A stretch of 64,000 nucleotides of DNA from Whitmania pigra (lineage: Eukaryota; Annelida; Clitellata; Hirudinida; Haemopidae): the NCBI GenBank assembly GCA_021613335.1, contig JAJTWR010000021.1:2562001-2626000 (forward strand). The letters run 5' to 3'. The translations under genes and the position numbers were made by a program. Below the pieces are notes generated by a model. It did no database searches and was not told where the DNA came from. It was given only the letters and a program-made list of their open reading frames with translations. Below, one piece after another: positions 1-12,689 of this stretch. Every line of letters begins with the position of its first letter. Position 1 is the first letter of the stretch.

Positions 1-59
1 TTATCACAAAAATATGGGGTGTCCTTAAGGTTTCTGTCCGCACTGTATAACGCAAAAAT

Positions 60-165
60 TTTTTACCCTCCCCTCCCCCCTCATATAACATTATGTAACA
101 TTTGTGGGAACCCTCCCCCCTCAATATTACATAACAAACCTGTGTACGCCCTCCCCCCCTATTGT
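60..165. repeat. C-rich/AT tandem repeat, about 45 bp period
   Basis: Roughly two and a half copies of a unit made of a C-run (CCCTCCCCCC) followed by an AT-rich ATATAACA-like stretch. A related CCCTCCCTCCCCC-AATATAACA block lies at 1829-1852, in the same orientation, on the far side of the decayed zinc-finger gene. The repeats may be subterminal sequence of a mobile unit carrying that gene, but this is only inference. Confidence 0.5.
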
Positions 166-289
166 AGGTTCTCACTAAACATAACTTTTAGATAAACACG
201 GTATATTAGTATTAGTAAAATTGAAAATCGTTTTTTCTATATTAAACAGCACATGCTTTCACCTTTAGTTAAGTTAAAGTTTGTACAGT

Positions 290-1667
290 TCACTCCCATG
301 GCAAACAACTGTCCTCCACAGTCGGGAATCCAGATGACAGAGTAGCCTCTGGACATGGTTGCAGCCCAGATATGTCAACGTATTCCTCGTCCATCCATTC
401 TGCATCTTCTGACATCCCTTTAAAACAACCAGTAATTTTTCATTTAATACCCTGCATGCCATTTAAATATTTACGTTTTAGGTAATGGTTTATTAAAACT
501 GTAGTTTAAACTGATAGAAATGTTAAAGAGTTAACAGATACATTTATGTATTATAATCTAATTATGTAATATAATAATATAATATATGACAACGTAATCC
601 AACCATGTATAATTCACAGGTCCTGCATATCAATATTTCAAAATTTATACATTTATAAGGTCACATTTTTTGCAATATATGTTAATTCACACAACAAATC
701 TAAAGTGTTTCAAGGTCATATCTTCTGCAATTATAGCCATCAGTTCCCGTTGTCTCTTTGCTGCTATACGCACTAGCCTTGTGCGTGGGATGTCATTCAC
801 TTTCACTCGAGGATGCACTTCCTTCTTGTGCTGGGTCACCATAACTACTGAAGGAAAATACATTTTGCATACATTGCAAGTTCTACTGGTTATCTAATCT
901 TTAACAGTTGGGCAGCAAGCATCATATGGAATACTGAATAGGCTCATGCCGCCATAACCAGCTGGTTCCAATCTGACAGACAATCTTTGAAAGAGCGTCA
1001 AATAATTGCACTCTTCATCATCTGCAGCTGCTGGACTCAAACCTTTTGAATTGTCGACACACAGTGGAGCTGGCAGAAAGCCCTGCGGCAAGATAGATTT
1101 CAAGCCCGATCTGAATGGAGCACAGCACTCTTCATTACTGCATTTTACGACCTGTAGAAAGTACTGACTGGCCCTTATGTGAGCTGCCAACTATTCCTGT
1201 GATGGATAGTCTGGTTTTTCGAGAATTTCTCCTCCTCTCCATTCAGCAACTACTGGGTAGTTATCGATGACAGCCTCACTCCAAACTTCTGAAAGCACTT
1301 CACCTGCCTTTCTGAAATTCGCTTTTTCCATATCAATGTTGATTGTTTCTCCGGCTGCATTCAGATGAGATCCAAAAACATCAAATGGCAATATTATTCC
1401 AGCCAAAAAACGACTTAGGGGCGCCATGCGTCATTCAATCGGATTATATGCACTTCTGCCAGGAGCCTGTGTCGATATGAATAAGGCATCCAACCTGAGA
1501 TGCTTAAAGTTAGCACACGCAAAATTAATTGTTTCTCGGTATCGAGGATTTTCATCGGGGCTTCCGTCTACTAATATCACCAGAACTGGTTTCACCTGGC
1601 CGTTGTCCTTGTGTAACAGCTGATGGAATGATGACACATGTTGATATAAATATATATCATTGATCAA
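290..1667 (-). pseudogene. Decayed multicopy gene with C-terminal C2H2 zinc finger (possible DDE-type transposase)
   Basis: One minus-strand reading frame runs from 1667 down to about 697 and is interrupted by three in-frame stops (TGA at 1431-1433, TAG at 1191-1193, TAG at 894-896), with sensible coding on both sides of each. It contains VLVILVDGSPDENPRY, then an N-x-x-E site (AYNPIE), MAPLSRFLAG, a Cys-rich segment (CSNEECCAPF) and a C2H2 finger at about 867-805 (CNVC, 12 residues, H-x4-H). A further piece in another frame at 290-420 (SEDAEWMDEEYVDISGL) looks like its acidic C-terminal exon. I recognise the block order from a family of uncharacterised multicopy invertebrate proteins. The Asp of VDG and the Glu of NPIE are 44 residues apart, which would suit a D-E catalytic pair, but that role is my inference. 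The first stop replaces an expected Arg codon (CGA to TGA). Confidence 0.6.
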
Positions 1668-2746
1668 TGTTATGAAAAATGCTTATGAAATGTTTATGAA
1701 AAAAAAATAAGTAGGTAGTATGTATGAAAATGAAACTCAAAATTAAATTGAACTCAATAATATTCATATACAAAAAAGATTTGAATTAACTGCTCGTGCT
1801 TTTTTGAAAGTGTAACATCTGCTCAGACCCCCTCCCTCCCCCAATATAACAAAAATAACAAATGTGCAAAAACAATTTATAACATAACTTATTTCTTAAA
1901 AACCATTTATAAGATATTATTAATCCCCATACAAACCAATTCATTTTACAAAAAATAAAACAATATAACACATTAAAATTTTTGTGCATAAAAACGAAAA
2001 TTTATTTTTCTGATCAGCCGTAACAATTTAAAACGGACCGTGGCGAGTCAAAACGGTTAACGAGTCATGAGGAGACCTAGAGTCATGATCAAGGACAGAT
2101 AGAACACTTTGGCGGAGAGGCCACGCACTCGAAACGTTGGGTGGATATAGGCGGGCACAGGCACTAAAATTATTGTCGTAATTTTATAGTAGATTTACTT
2201 AATAGTTTCTTAATTATTATTATTAATTTGTACACCCCTTGGTCTAGACCTGGGAGCCGGCAGCCGCCGGCCAATTTGTAGATAAGCCGAGACAAGCTGA
2301 ATAATATCGCATCCGCCGCCGATTTTTATCATTAACGTCTAAACTGCATATCCTTTGTTTACGATAATTAAGCCTTGACTTATGTGTTTTTTAAGTTTGT
2401 TGATGAATATTTGATCATATAGCTTATTTTAGTATATTTATTTATTTATATTTTATTTTCCTTTTTTACATTTTCCATTTTTGTATTGATCGTTATTCTT
2501 TTATAATTTTGTCCCACTATCATTAATTTCACAAACAATTTATATTAATAATTTAATAATTTTAGTACTAATAGAAAAAGTTAATAATCAACATAATTAA
2601 TATTTCTAGTTCTATTATTTTAATCATTGATCGCTATTGTTATAACAATTTCTGCCTTTGACCGATTTTGATAATAAAAATTCAAAATAAAATATTTATG
2701 CAAACTGATATCCTTTAAATTTAATTGTTAGATATCGGATTAATAT
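1668..2746. other. AT-rich intergenic DNA, no gene seen
   Basis: No open frame with recognisable protein similarity. A GC-richer patch at about 2030-2160 carries CGGTTAACGAGTC-type and GAAACGTTGGG-type words that recur elsewhere in the window (near 4950-5060 and in Rep-A), so this is probably old repeat sequence. Confidence 0.5.
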
Positions 2747-2748
2747 TA

Positions 2749-4490
2749 CCGTATTTACACGAAATTAACACGCAGACGAATTTAACACGCAATTTTTCAA
2801 AATCACTTATAAAGCACGCAAACGATTATAACACGCTCCAATAGACGCATTTTTTCTTTTGGCTAAAGAAATATAACATATAATCACGTATCTGTATATT
2901 TTAATTAGATTTATTTTTTATTTAATCATCCTGTTCGAATAGAGTTCAAATTCAATGAGAAACATTGATGAATTACGCAAAGTGTCCGAGTGGTTGTTAT
3001 ACAGGTCTTCTTAACTTAAGAATCTTAAATAGATACAGTGATATATAGATAGAAGTGCTCTTGATTGAAATATCGACGTCGTTAAGAAAGTGGCTGATAA
3101 ACGTAACTCGTTGCCAATAAGCTTCAAGTCGTTTCTAGGGCAAAAGACAAAGGTAACAGAGCAACTGCTCGGGAGTTCAACGCTAATAAAGTGTCGGTTC
3201 GCGAATGGAGAAAGAAGGAATGCTTGCTTGAGAAAGTGAACCTGAGAAAACGTGCATGCCGTGCCCAAAATGCGAAATGGCCAAAGTTAGAGTTTGATCT
3301 AAAGCTATGGGTCTTGGAACAAAGAGATAGCTTTCGACATTCCCGCCACGAGAACAGTGGAAGCATCTGGCTCCAGAACTGTGGCAATAACAACAAGCGG
3401 TCACAAACGGACATGTTTCACAGTCATACTTGGATGCTTTGCGGCTGGCACCAAGTCAAAACCGATGTTGATTTTCAAAAGATAGCATGAAGCTCTGGAT
3501 TCAGAAATGTTCTCAAATTATTAATATTTCATGAGATTTCAAAGTTAAAGTCTCCATTTCAAGAACCATAAATGGATCATTGAACTAAGCATGAAATGTT
3601 GCTCATGTACAATAGGCTTTATAATTGCATTGAAAGAAACAAAAATTTTTAAATAAATTTAAATAATTTCTTAAAGCAGATACTGAAGTTATGCAAATGT
3701 ACCATGCTCTGGAACACAGCTTCTCTGAGAAGGTATGGAATTGTTGAGGTCCAAACAGTGAATCAACTATAACATGAAATTATGGCTAAAAGCTGCATAA
3801 AATTTTTGCCATCCAATGGGTTTCATGATATGAATGCTCTTATGACAATGTAAAAAATCAAGTAACTCATCACCAGCAAGTCAGAGCAATGGTAGTAATT
3901 CATTACAGTTACCAATTTGAATCTTCATAATGGGTTCCAAGAGAAAAGGCTAAGACTTTCATTTTGTTTTCCAATAAAATTTGCTACAATAAGTCCATGC
4001 ATGCGATGCTTGACTACTAAAATGTTAAATAGCACCGAAAACACCAAATATAATTATGAGTAACAAATAGTTGGATAATTATGACAAAAATAAATTAGTA
4101 CAACACCCCACAAGTTTCTTATAGTTGCCAAGAATTAATTTCAGCTAAATTCAAGTTGACGACCCAAATTAGAGAGCTGGACAATGCAATAATTAACGTG
4201 AATGTTTTGCCACATGGTTTCTGTAAGCATATATCGGAAGTTCTTTATGCAATGCATTAACGCCCAACCAATTATAAGCTATTTAAAATAAAAAATATTG
4301 ACTAAAGCTTTTATTTAAAAAAAAACAATCAAAAATCTGTGCTGTCATTTAAATTTTTTATTTTTGTTGGTCGGGAATAAAATTCATGTAAGTTTAATCT
4401 ACCATAACACGCATACGATTATAGCACGCAGAGGGGTGCGCGATACGTAAAATCGAACATAACGCGCGTGTAATATGGGTGAAAATACGG
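2749..4490 (+). mobile_element. Pogo/Tigger-like DNA transposon, decayed
   Basis: The ends are inverted repeats starting CCGTATTTACACG (left) and CCGTATTTTCACCC (right, read inward), flanked on both sides by TA, the target duplication of the Tc1/mariner-pogo superfamily. The interior encodes fragments of a pogo/CENP-B-type transposase: an N-terminal helix-turn-helix segment at about 3160-3330 (ATAREFNANKVSVREWRKKE, then KWPKLEFDLKLWVLEQRD), and part of the DDE domain at about 3350-3490 in another frame (SRTVAITTSGHKR, FTVILGCFAAGTKSKPML). Frameshifts and an internal deletion separate the pieces, so it cannot encode a transposase. Fragments of the same family lie at 11979 and 53570. Confidence 0.8.
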
Positions 4491-5084
4491 TAGTAGTAGA
4501 AAAAAGCAAGTACATATGGTAAAGATGAAAGTGGAAACAAACATTGTTTTTATGGTAAGAGTCGTTGTATGTTTGTAAATACCTAAGCATACACGATATT
4601 GTGTGCAATTTTTCAAAATAATTGGAAATTTTATTTTGATTACATGTTTTATTTGAAAGCAAAATGCGCCATCAGGGGTGCAATAATGCATTCAATATTT
4701 AGTAGATCTATAGGAGACACTGAAGATAATACAAATAATACGTATTAGCACTTTGCAACTACTTTTTCAATGATAAAATGACAATTGATATTGGCAATGT
4801 AAAATTAGGCCATGTAAGCCATTTACTAAGCCGTAAGTCATATGGGCTGCAAAGCCGCGGCTAGCAAGCTAAAATTCTTTCAAGCCAACATGGTTTCTTG
4901 AATACCCTCGTCTCCCAGGTCTACCCCGGTCATGGCAAGTTGTAAACTTAGAAATTTAACGGTTAACGGTTAAAGAAATCTTTGTAGGTCCGTCAAAAGA
5001 CGGCCGACGGTCACGGAGTTTGGCGAGTCAAGAGGTCGACGGTCACGTTAACATTTTGTCCGTCCGTCTCTATAACAAAGTGCT
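4491..5084. other. Intergenic, no gene; old repeat words
   Basis: AT-rich with a GC-richer end. CGACGGTCACG occurs twice within 4990-5060, and TTAACGGTTAACGGTTAA is at about 4960. Similar words occur at 2040-2070, left of the pogo element, so the pogo copy may sit inside an older unclassified repeat. No coding signal seen. Confidence 0.4.
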
Positions 5085-5170
5085 CTGAAACGGCATGTTC
5101 GTGGATAAGGCTTCGCCTCTCGCGTTGACAGAGCGGGTTCGAATCCCGCTGAGGAAACTCCATCCCGTTT
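5085..5170 (+). repeat. tRNA-like (SINE head or tRNA pseudogene)
   Basis: Contains an A-box-like GTGGATAAGGC and a perfect T-arm: AGCGG - GTTCGAATC - CCGCT, including the canonical B box GGTTCGAATCC. No anticodon arm or matching acceptor stem could be folded, so it is not a functional tRNA. A related sequence on the minus strand at 56752-56843 has the same spacing (TGGTATAGTGGAAAAGGC ... GCGGGTTCC ... GAGG.AAC/TTCC). Two related copies suggest a tRNA-derived SINE family rather than a single dead tRNA. Confidence 0.55.
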
Positions 5171-5890
5171 GCTTTGCTGAAGCCGTTTTAGTGTATTTTA
5201 ACAACTTATTATCTGGGTTTGAGTTAGTGTTAGGGGTAGGTTTATGGTTTGGATCTGGGATAGGGTTTGGATATTATAATATAATATACTTGCATACATC
5301 TTAATATGAGATGTGTCGTAGACTAATAAAATTCTATGTAATATACGTTCAGTAATTTGCAGAAAGGATCAATATTCAAAAATACATTTTTTATACACTT
5401 CACGAAAACTTCGTGAGCTTCAATTAAGCTTAAAGCCCATAGTTTTAAAAGAAGTTATGTTTTGTAGTACTATTTTATTAATGCGAATTTAAAACCATTG
5501 TTTATTAACAACAATTTATTTTTTATTAAAAATAATAATTAAAGTTGGTATTATTGATGTAATATCTTCGATAGATATATCAAATACAGGCTTGGCATTT
5601 ACAAATTGTTTTGGTTTTTCTTGGCGCATTTGTATTTGGAGCTCGTGAGTCGACGTGAATAGATTTCTTTTATCCGATGTTATAAATTTTATAATACTGC
5701 TGGCGAGTGTTAAATTAAATTTTGTCTCATTCTGAATCAGAAATTCATTTCACATAATATTTCGTAAGCTCTGAAAACTTCAATGAATTAACCTGCGTGT
5801 TTCCATGAAATTGTAGAAGTTACTACTAGAAATTTGTTATGTTGCAAATTAAACGGTATTAATATTTTTTTAGGTTAGGAATAATTTGCA
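5171..5890. other. Upstream region of NUP107
   Basis: AT-rich with no recognised gene. The 5' untranslated region and promoter of NUP107 must lie here, but I see no TATA box or other decisive element. A possible 5' UTR acceptor (TTTTTTAG) is at 5866-5873, just before the start codon exon. Confidence 0.4.
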
Positions 5891-8800
5891 ATGGAAGATC
5901 GGGATTCTTTCTTCAACTTAGAGAGCATCATAAGATGTAATTTTGTTATTAATTGTTACTCTGTAATTAATATCTACAAATATAATTTTATTTTAAGGTT
6001 CTTCCAACTATTCAAACATAAGGCCAAAAGAAAAGATTGATTTATCCTTAATGTCATCCCAAACTCATTTAGTATGCTGAAAAATCTTTTTTATAAGTAA
6101 TATTTGCTTCAAGCATTTTTTTAAACAATTTTATCATTTGAAGATGTGTGAGTCTAACATGAATTCTTCAAAGCACTCTTTGGAGACAAAAAATTCAGAT
6201 GATGAAGGCATTTATGGTATGTTTAATTTAATTGTTTCATTACTTTTGTCATGCATTCTATTTGAACAATAAATTATAAATTGCTCTAGAACAAATGATG
6301 CTGCACGCCTTTAAGAAATCTTTAACGGCATCACATAGGGATATTTTCACACTTCTTGAGGATTACAAAGGAATTTGCAGTGAAATGATGGATGCTTGTA
6401 AGAACCTTTCATCACTGCTTTTCCCAATCCCCAGCAAGTAAGTTTTGATGCTCAGTAAAAGCAAATATTCACAATGGATTACAATCTTAATATCTAATTG
6501 CTTGAAGGAAAGCAAAGGTGAATCAAATGATGAGTCTGATTTCAATGGAGTTCTACACTTGGATGCTAGTTCAAGCTTTATACAGAGAAAGAGCGTATTC
6601 TGGTTCAAAGAATATGGATGACTTTCCAACTCATGTTGTGGGTGATGGGAATTTTTTTAAGGTGTTTGTTTTTACTGAACTTACTTTTTTGGTGACAGGA
6701 TATAAAAGATAGTGAAAAAGAAATTATGGCTCATCTTTTCAGTGAAAGTTCTATGTTGAGACAAGCACAGGTACTTATGAAATTTATTGGCATTTAGATT
6801 ACTAATTATTTATTTAGTATAATTCTTATTAAAAAGGTGGTCATAGATTGGCTCGAATTCCAGTTGAGATGTCAAACAGAAGGACAATATAACATTGAAT
6901 TCTTATCTGAACATGGGTCTAGGTTTGAGAACTAGTCACAACAAAATATTAAATTTTAAAAATTCTAAAAATATTCTTGCTTTTTAAAACATTTATCATT
7001 TTGAACCAATTTGAATTTCTATAGTAGGGAAAACACTCTTCACTTGCTGCTGCACAGGGAAAATGATATTCATTCTCATGAAAATCTTGTAACTGAATTG
7101 GTGAGCAGAATTGGGAGCAATTTATTTTTTTAGTTTAGCACAAAGTACTAAAATTCTACAATGTTCTTGCCAAAAACTATAAAAGTCAATAATTGCTATT
7201 GATTTGACACTTTATTGACAACAGGACCCTGATGGACCTATTAGGCAGAACAAGAAGCTTAGTGGTATTGACGATGATGATGAAGACAGATTACTTTGCT
7301 ACATATTTTCTTGCATAAAATCTGGGCAGTTGGATGAAGTTAGTAAATCAAATGTTAAAATCTTTTCTTTGGCATTTGATCTGTTGAATTGTGTTCTGCA
7401 AATTATTAAATTTTTTGATCCTGAATTTTTAAGGTTATGCTTTACCATCTTTTCTTGCTCTGTTTGAGACCTTATTTCTAATAGAATTAAATGCTGTCTA
7501 TGTGGATTGAGTAATACTTTTAACAAGAAATTCTAATTGAATTGGAACTGTTTCAAATAATGTTTTAAAGGCTTGCAAGATTTGCATCCGGACAGGCCAG
7601 CCATGGAGAGCAGTAACATTGCAAGGTTGGAAATTATTTCATGATCCAAATATCAAGTCTCTTGGACCAGGTGGAGTTGTGCAAAAGATTGAAGGGAATC
7701 ACTTTAGGGATCTCTGGAGAAATACATGTTGGCAAATGGCTGATAATGTTAGATAATATTTTAATTAAAAGTAGTTTAAAAGATTTAGCCATCTTTAATT
7801 ATTTCAGGATAAAATTTCAACAGTGGAGAGAGCTGTTTATGCTTCATTAAGTTGCCATCTAAAGAATTTATTGCCTGCATGCAAATCATGGCATGAATAT
7901 CTTTGGGCTTATATGAAAAGTTTTGTTGATCAAAAGCTTGAAAGTCACATCAGAATTTCTCTCACATCCAATAAGTTTCCTGAACCAGTGCCAAATGAAT
8001 TCCATGTAAAGTTGTCAGTTGCTTAAATCTTGCATGTTCATTAAAGGTCATCTATTTATTTATGTAATGGTTATTTCAGACTTAATTTTGAGGAAATATT
8101 TTGTGAAATTGAATCATCATCAAATGAGGTTTTTTTGTATTCTGACTTTGAGATAATTATAGTAATTAAATAAATATGTTGTGCATTGATTAATAGGAAA
8201 TTAAAAAGCAATGCCAGCACAGATTCAACATGATACAAAAGTTCATTATCCTTGATCAGATTGAAAGTATGGTTTTAATTCAAATTATGATCAAAATTTA
8301 TTTGCAAATGAAATGTAAGTCTCAGTTAATTTACATCAATTTATTGCTCAGTCTTGGTTGAGTGTATGAGCAAATGGTGTGAAGAAGACACATTGAAGCC
8401 TCATCCGATTCTTCTAAGGTTCATGACTCATCTGCTGCTCTTCTTCAAAAACTATGGGATTTCTTTTCCAGTGAGTAAAACTAGTATTTATTTTATTTAT
8501 TTATTCATTTCTTGAGATCATGTTGTAAGTTTTTTTTATAACTCTTGATATTCAAAGGGCATCCATGTAAAAAAAACTAAATTATATTTATTATTTAATC
8601 TAAAAAAAAGTTAATATAAAAATGCAAATGTTGGGATGGTATTTGCAGAAATAAATTAATGTTATGTAATAAACTTCTAAATATCGAAGTAGAAGCTTAT
8701 TATTTAATTTCTATCGGCATATTAAGAAGTCCAGGGTAGAATGATCATTTTGATGAAAAAGATTTCAAAGTTGTCTGCATGGGATCTGAACATAATTTAT

Positions 8801-11243
8801 TAATGTTACATAAACCACATGCATGTTTAAAATGGTCATCAGAAAATTTCTGCATAAACAAACCTAGTTGATGTGTTTAATAAATTAATATATGAATTTG
8901 GTTTACTGAATAAGTAGCTTTTATTCATGTCATAGTAATAACAGCTGTTGTCGTGTTTGCAATACAGCCTGCATTGCTTTATATAAATGGAGAATTGATT
9001 AAAAATTGTCTTCACATCCTATCTGGATACTTAATGCATTCAAAAAAATTGGAAATGTATAGCTTTGTTGCTAATAAAACACTATATGATGATGATGATG
9101 ATGATAAAGATAAAAGACAAAAAAGGATATTCTATTGATCCTTTGTACATAATAAATGTTTAATAATTTTAAAGTGGTAATTGAATGTACAATCAATATT
9201 ACAATGGCAAATGTCGATAGACAAGAATAAGCAAAGTTTTTATATCATTGAAGCTGGTGACATTAAAAAAAATGTCAAAATTTTTAGAATCTTTAGGTGA
9301 GGGTGAGTTTAATAAATAGTAATCGGATTATTTATTTTTACAGAGCCAACATGAAGCTACTGTCATTTCTAGTTATGTGGATTGGTTAGTTGAGGTCAAA
9401 CAGATTGAACTCATTGCCATTTACACCTCTTACCTGCAGGCAGACCTACAAATTCTGACTTATGCAAAGTTTCTTGAAGGTGATTATTCTCAATACGTTT
9501 GCATTAAAATAAGTTTTAAATCAGGTGGCCAGTTGGTCTAATCAGTCTCGATAACAGTTATGAAATTTTTTTTCATATAAAGGTATTAAGGAAACTGAAT
9601 GTCGAAAACACTGCATGGAGTTGGCGGAAAGTGCAGGCTTGAACACAAAAATGATAGCTTTGACTGTAGTTCAAAACGTGTGCAAAGATGTGCCTTCCAT
9701 TGATAAGAATTTATTTAATTCGCTCCTTACCCAAGACGTGGATGAGGTTTGATTGTGAACATAATTTACAATATAATGAGCTGTAATATAATATAATCAT
9801 AGCAATAATTACTTGCTCTTGATTTGTTAATGTCAATCACTAAGTTTTTGTGACATATCAAAGCACTTAATGCTCAGAGTTCATCATTTCAATATAGGAA
9901 ATATTACTGAATTTTTGAAATGGGAAAACTTGCATTTGCTTTTCAAATGTATTTGGAAATTAGTAAATATCTGAATACAACATTTACAAAATAATTTTAT
10001 TAGGTTGAGAAGGTCAAGCTTGTTCGAAGTCTGATTGATGGATAGATGCCCTAAATAATTTTAAATATCTTTTACTAAATTCTAGGATGATTTGATGAAG
10101 ATCAGTGCCATAGAGTGGTTATTATTAAACAATGGATGGAGGCTAGAAGCTCTGCAGCAATCCAATGCTTTATTTAGAATGTTTCTTAGTAAGCAAATTG
10201 CTGTGAAAGTTTTTTCTTTTAATTTTAATATGATTTATGATTGAAAAGGCTTCAGAAAAATTAATGCCTGCAACAAGTTGATGAAACTTATTCCCAGAAA
10301 TTCAATTGAAATGATTATAAAAATCCAAAGTTCTCAGGTTCACTATTCAAATGTTTGAAATTTTAAAATTCAAAATAGTATAAATTAAAAATTACCTTTA
10401 GGCAAGGTCTTTGTCAGCCAATGTAAAGAATACAATACGGGAATTTATGTGTGTCTCTGCTTATTTGGTATGTTGAAATATACACGTTTAAAATTTAAAC
10501 GCATTTGTAACTGAAATGATTGTAGGAGGCTCAGGAATCTTTTTCCCAATGGTTTGACCACTTCCATACTGGAATACCTATCAAGCCTAGTGTTCTGAAT
10601 TCAAATGGAAATCTGGTTGACAAGGTTTTGTATGAACATATGATGAGGTCATATGACGCCAACTTAGGAACTTGGAAAAAATCCCTTGCTAGTCTAGCTA
10701 ATGTTTGTATTTACTATTTTTTTAATAATTATGATTGTGTCATGTCATTGTTTTTCTTCGATTGTTTTCCATCAGAACTCTATATCTAGAATAAAGGAAG
10801 TTCTGCACTTTGCAGATGGGGGTTGGATGGTTGATCAAGAGGATGTTAGTATAACTTTGTTAGAGTTATGAAGCCATTTAAAATTAATGAAATTAAGGTT
10901 GTGATGAGACAGGAAGAAGATCAGAGCACAAGGAAGCAAGAAATGAATTTTCTGCGGCAGTTATGTCTGCCATTTTTATTTACCTTACTACAAACAGTAT
11001 ATCATTCTATGGAAAGATTTGAAGAATGTGGGCAACTGTATGATGTCCTGATGTCTGAACACCATCAACTCTACATGGTAAGTTGAACTTTGGGTTTTTT
11101 TTGGAACTATTTGGTACTAATTAATTTGATAATTGCAGGTTTTCAGTCAGGAGGAACTCGAGAGATTTTCACATGAGCTCGTATCATCATCCATCAATTC
11201 ACTTAATTTACAAATGGATGGTCTTGGGCATTCACTTTATTGA
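5891..11243 (+). CDS. NUP107: Nucleoporin Nup107 (nuclear pore Y-complex), 23 exons, complete
   Basis: Structural subunit of the Nup107-160 (Y) complex of the nuclear pore scaffold. Exons, joined in phase with GT-AG introns: 5891-5936, 5998-6071, 6144-6216, 6290-6437, 6508-6661, 6699-6770, 6837-6922, 7025-7100, 7225-7338, 7571-7747, 7808-8005, 8093-8128, 8197-8266, 8352-8470, 9344-9479, 9583-9746, 10086-10188, 10249-10337, 10402-10467, 10526-10702, 10776-10844, 10898-11077, 11139-11243. The protein is about 843 aa against about 925 in human. Diagnostic blocks are FYTWMLVQALYRER, ENTLHLLLHRENDI, GQPWRAVTLQGWKLFHDP, VERAVYASLSCHLKNLLPAC, FADGGWMVD and LRQLCLPFLFTLLQTVYHS. The start is the first in-frame ATG of an acidic N-terminus. 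Exon 12 is uncertain: an upstream acceptor (exon from 8080) adds LNF before EEIF but needs a weak exon 11 donor at 8010. The N-terminal tail is short. Confidence 0.95.
8471..9343 (+). other. Largest NUP107 intron
   Basis: An 873-bp intron between exons 14 and 15. It is AT-rich, with a short GAT microsatellite near 9090-9106 and no recognisable mobile element or conserved coding. The 61-codon open frame at 8953 shows no similarity I recognise. Confidence 0.6.
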
Positions 11244-11565
11244 AGTAACAATGTTTTTCATTGGAGCTCATGATATTAGTTGTATGGTTGTAAGTTTGGC
11301 AAAGTCTTGTTGAAAAGAGAATTTATCCAGATTTCTGGTGTTAAACAGTTTGAGTTTGATGCTTTAATAGAGAATCTTTGTGAGGAGAAATAAGGTTTAA
11401 TCGTAAATATCTCCTGACGGGTCATTTATAAAATGCGTCCTCAATTGGGGAGGGATTCCTTCAATTGTTTTTGCGGAATCTGCACTTTGAAATAGTTTTC
11501 CTATCCTGAATATTTACGTTTTATTTCGATGATCTTTTATTTACATACATAAAGATGTGCCTAAA
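11244..11565. other. 3' flank of NUP107
   Basis: Contains the presumed 3' UTR. No canonical AATAAA was found close to the stop; GAAATAAG at about 11386 is a possible weak variant. No other gene. Confidence 0.4.
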
Positions 11566-11978
11566 ATCAAAGCTAGGATATTTTTCGCCCGGGGACGAAC
11601 TGTAAAATTGGCGCACTATTGACCCCGTTCACATTTTTCTATTATATCGAATAAGGAAAAAATAATTTTGATGAAGCTTCGTATTTACATAAGCAAATTT
11701 GCAGAAATTATGTCATTTGATTCCTTCAGTATTCTGATTCACAGTCTATTTACAGATTTATTTTTATTGGTTTAGCTGTTGCAAGCTGGACAATGACATA
11801 AGCAAAATCTCCTTTTTGCAGCTCTAAGATATGCAAGATCACCCATATCAGTGGTACACAACCTTTTTTGGCCGATGCCCAGAATCGGTGTATGGTTCTA
11901 ACTATCGAGATATGTCGTTTATCGGGCAGAAACAAACCGAATGAACAAAACAAGACTCAAATACTTAATAAATATATA

Positions 11979-12230
11979 CCATATTTCCACTAAATTAGCG
12001 CGCGAACGAATATAAAATGTGATTCTTCCATTTTTTGTAAAATGTCGGTTACAAAACGTGCGACTGATTACAATGCGCATCAATAGAAACGTTTTTTTTC
12101 TTTTCGCGATATCTAATAAACAATCACGTAAATTAATTACATTTATATTTTATTTAATCATGTTTATAAAAAGTTCACATTCACTGAGTAACATTGATGA
12201 ATTATGCAAATTGTCCGACATTATGTAAAG
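11979..12230 (+). mobile_element. 5' fragment of the pogo-like family
   Basis: Matches the left 250 bp of the element at 2749: CC.TATTT.CAC.AAATTA end preceded by TA, CAATAGA.ACG.TTTTTTCTTTT, and the transposase start region AACATTGATGAATTA.GCAAA.TGTCCGA. The rest of the element is missing. Confidence 0.65.
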
Positions 12231-12519
12231 CATGGAAAAAATGCAGAAAATTAAAATTACTTAAATTGAAATATTTAGTTAAAGTAGTTTCTAATATAAA
12301 TACAATAATCTTGCTCTAAAACAGTCGCTCTCACGTTCACTCTCGCACAAACTCCCAACTCGTCCGCTCCTCTCACTCTCGACGCCTCACACCACTTTCT
12401 TTTGAAGTATTTAGTTCGCCGAATAAAGTATCAGGTATGAACATTCTTCAACACATAGATGAAAAATCTACATCTCTGGATAAGTATCCCATCGTGAAGG
12501 TAATGTTTGTAATTGTAAC

Positions 12520-12610
12520 TTCATTTATATGCTGCCACATGCATAGCGTCTGAGGCGATTCCTGTAACCACTTATGTAGCGCTCCTTGCCAAAAGTAAAA
12601 TAAAAATACA
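12520..12610 (+). repeat. Rep-B fragment
   Basis: Carries GCCACATGCATAGC..CTGAGGCG and TGTAACCACTTATGTAGCGCTCCTTGCC, shared with copies at about 34560, 39250, 40450 and 54420. Function unknown; probably the tail region of a CR1/L2-like LINE or an associated SINE. Confidence 0.55.
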
Positions 12611-12689
12611 CAGCCGTGCCCCCTTCCCCGTCATGTTTAAAGTCTAAGAAAAAAAGGTTAAAATCTACCGATAAACGTTGTCCAATAAG

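Noticed and set aside
894..1667. Alternative genetic code with TGA/TAG read as amino acids
   Set aside because: NUP107, EIF4A3, WASHC5 and CHDH all end at normal stops and have none in frame, so the stops in this gene are decay.
4399..4691. Minus-strand open frames of 87-90 codons
   Set aside because: They lie in the right end of the pogo element and flanking AT-rich DNA, with low-complexity composition.
12300..12430. Third LTR copy (CTCTC/GACG-rich block resembling the reverse of the LTR's GAGAGTG region)
   Set aside because: Only short purine/pyrimidine words match; the LTR ends, TATA region and duplication are absent.
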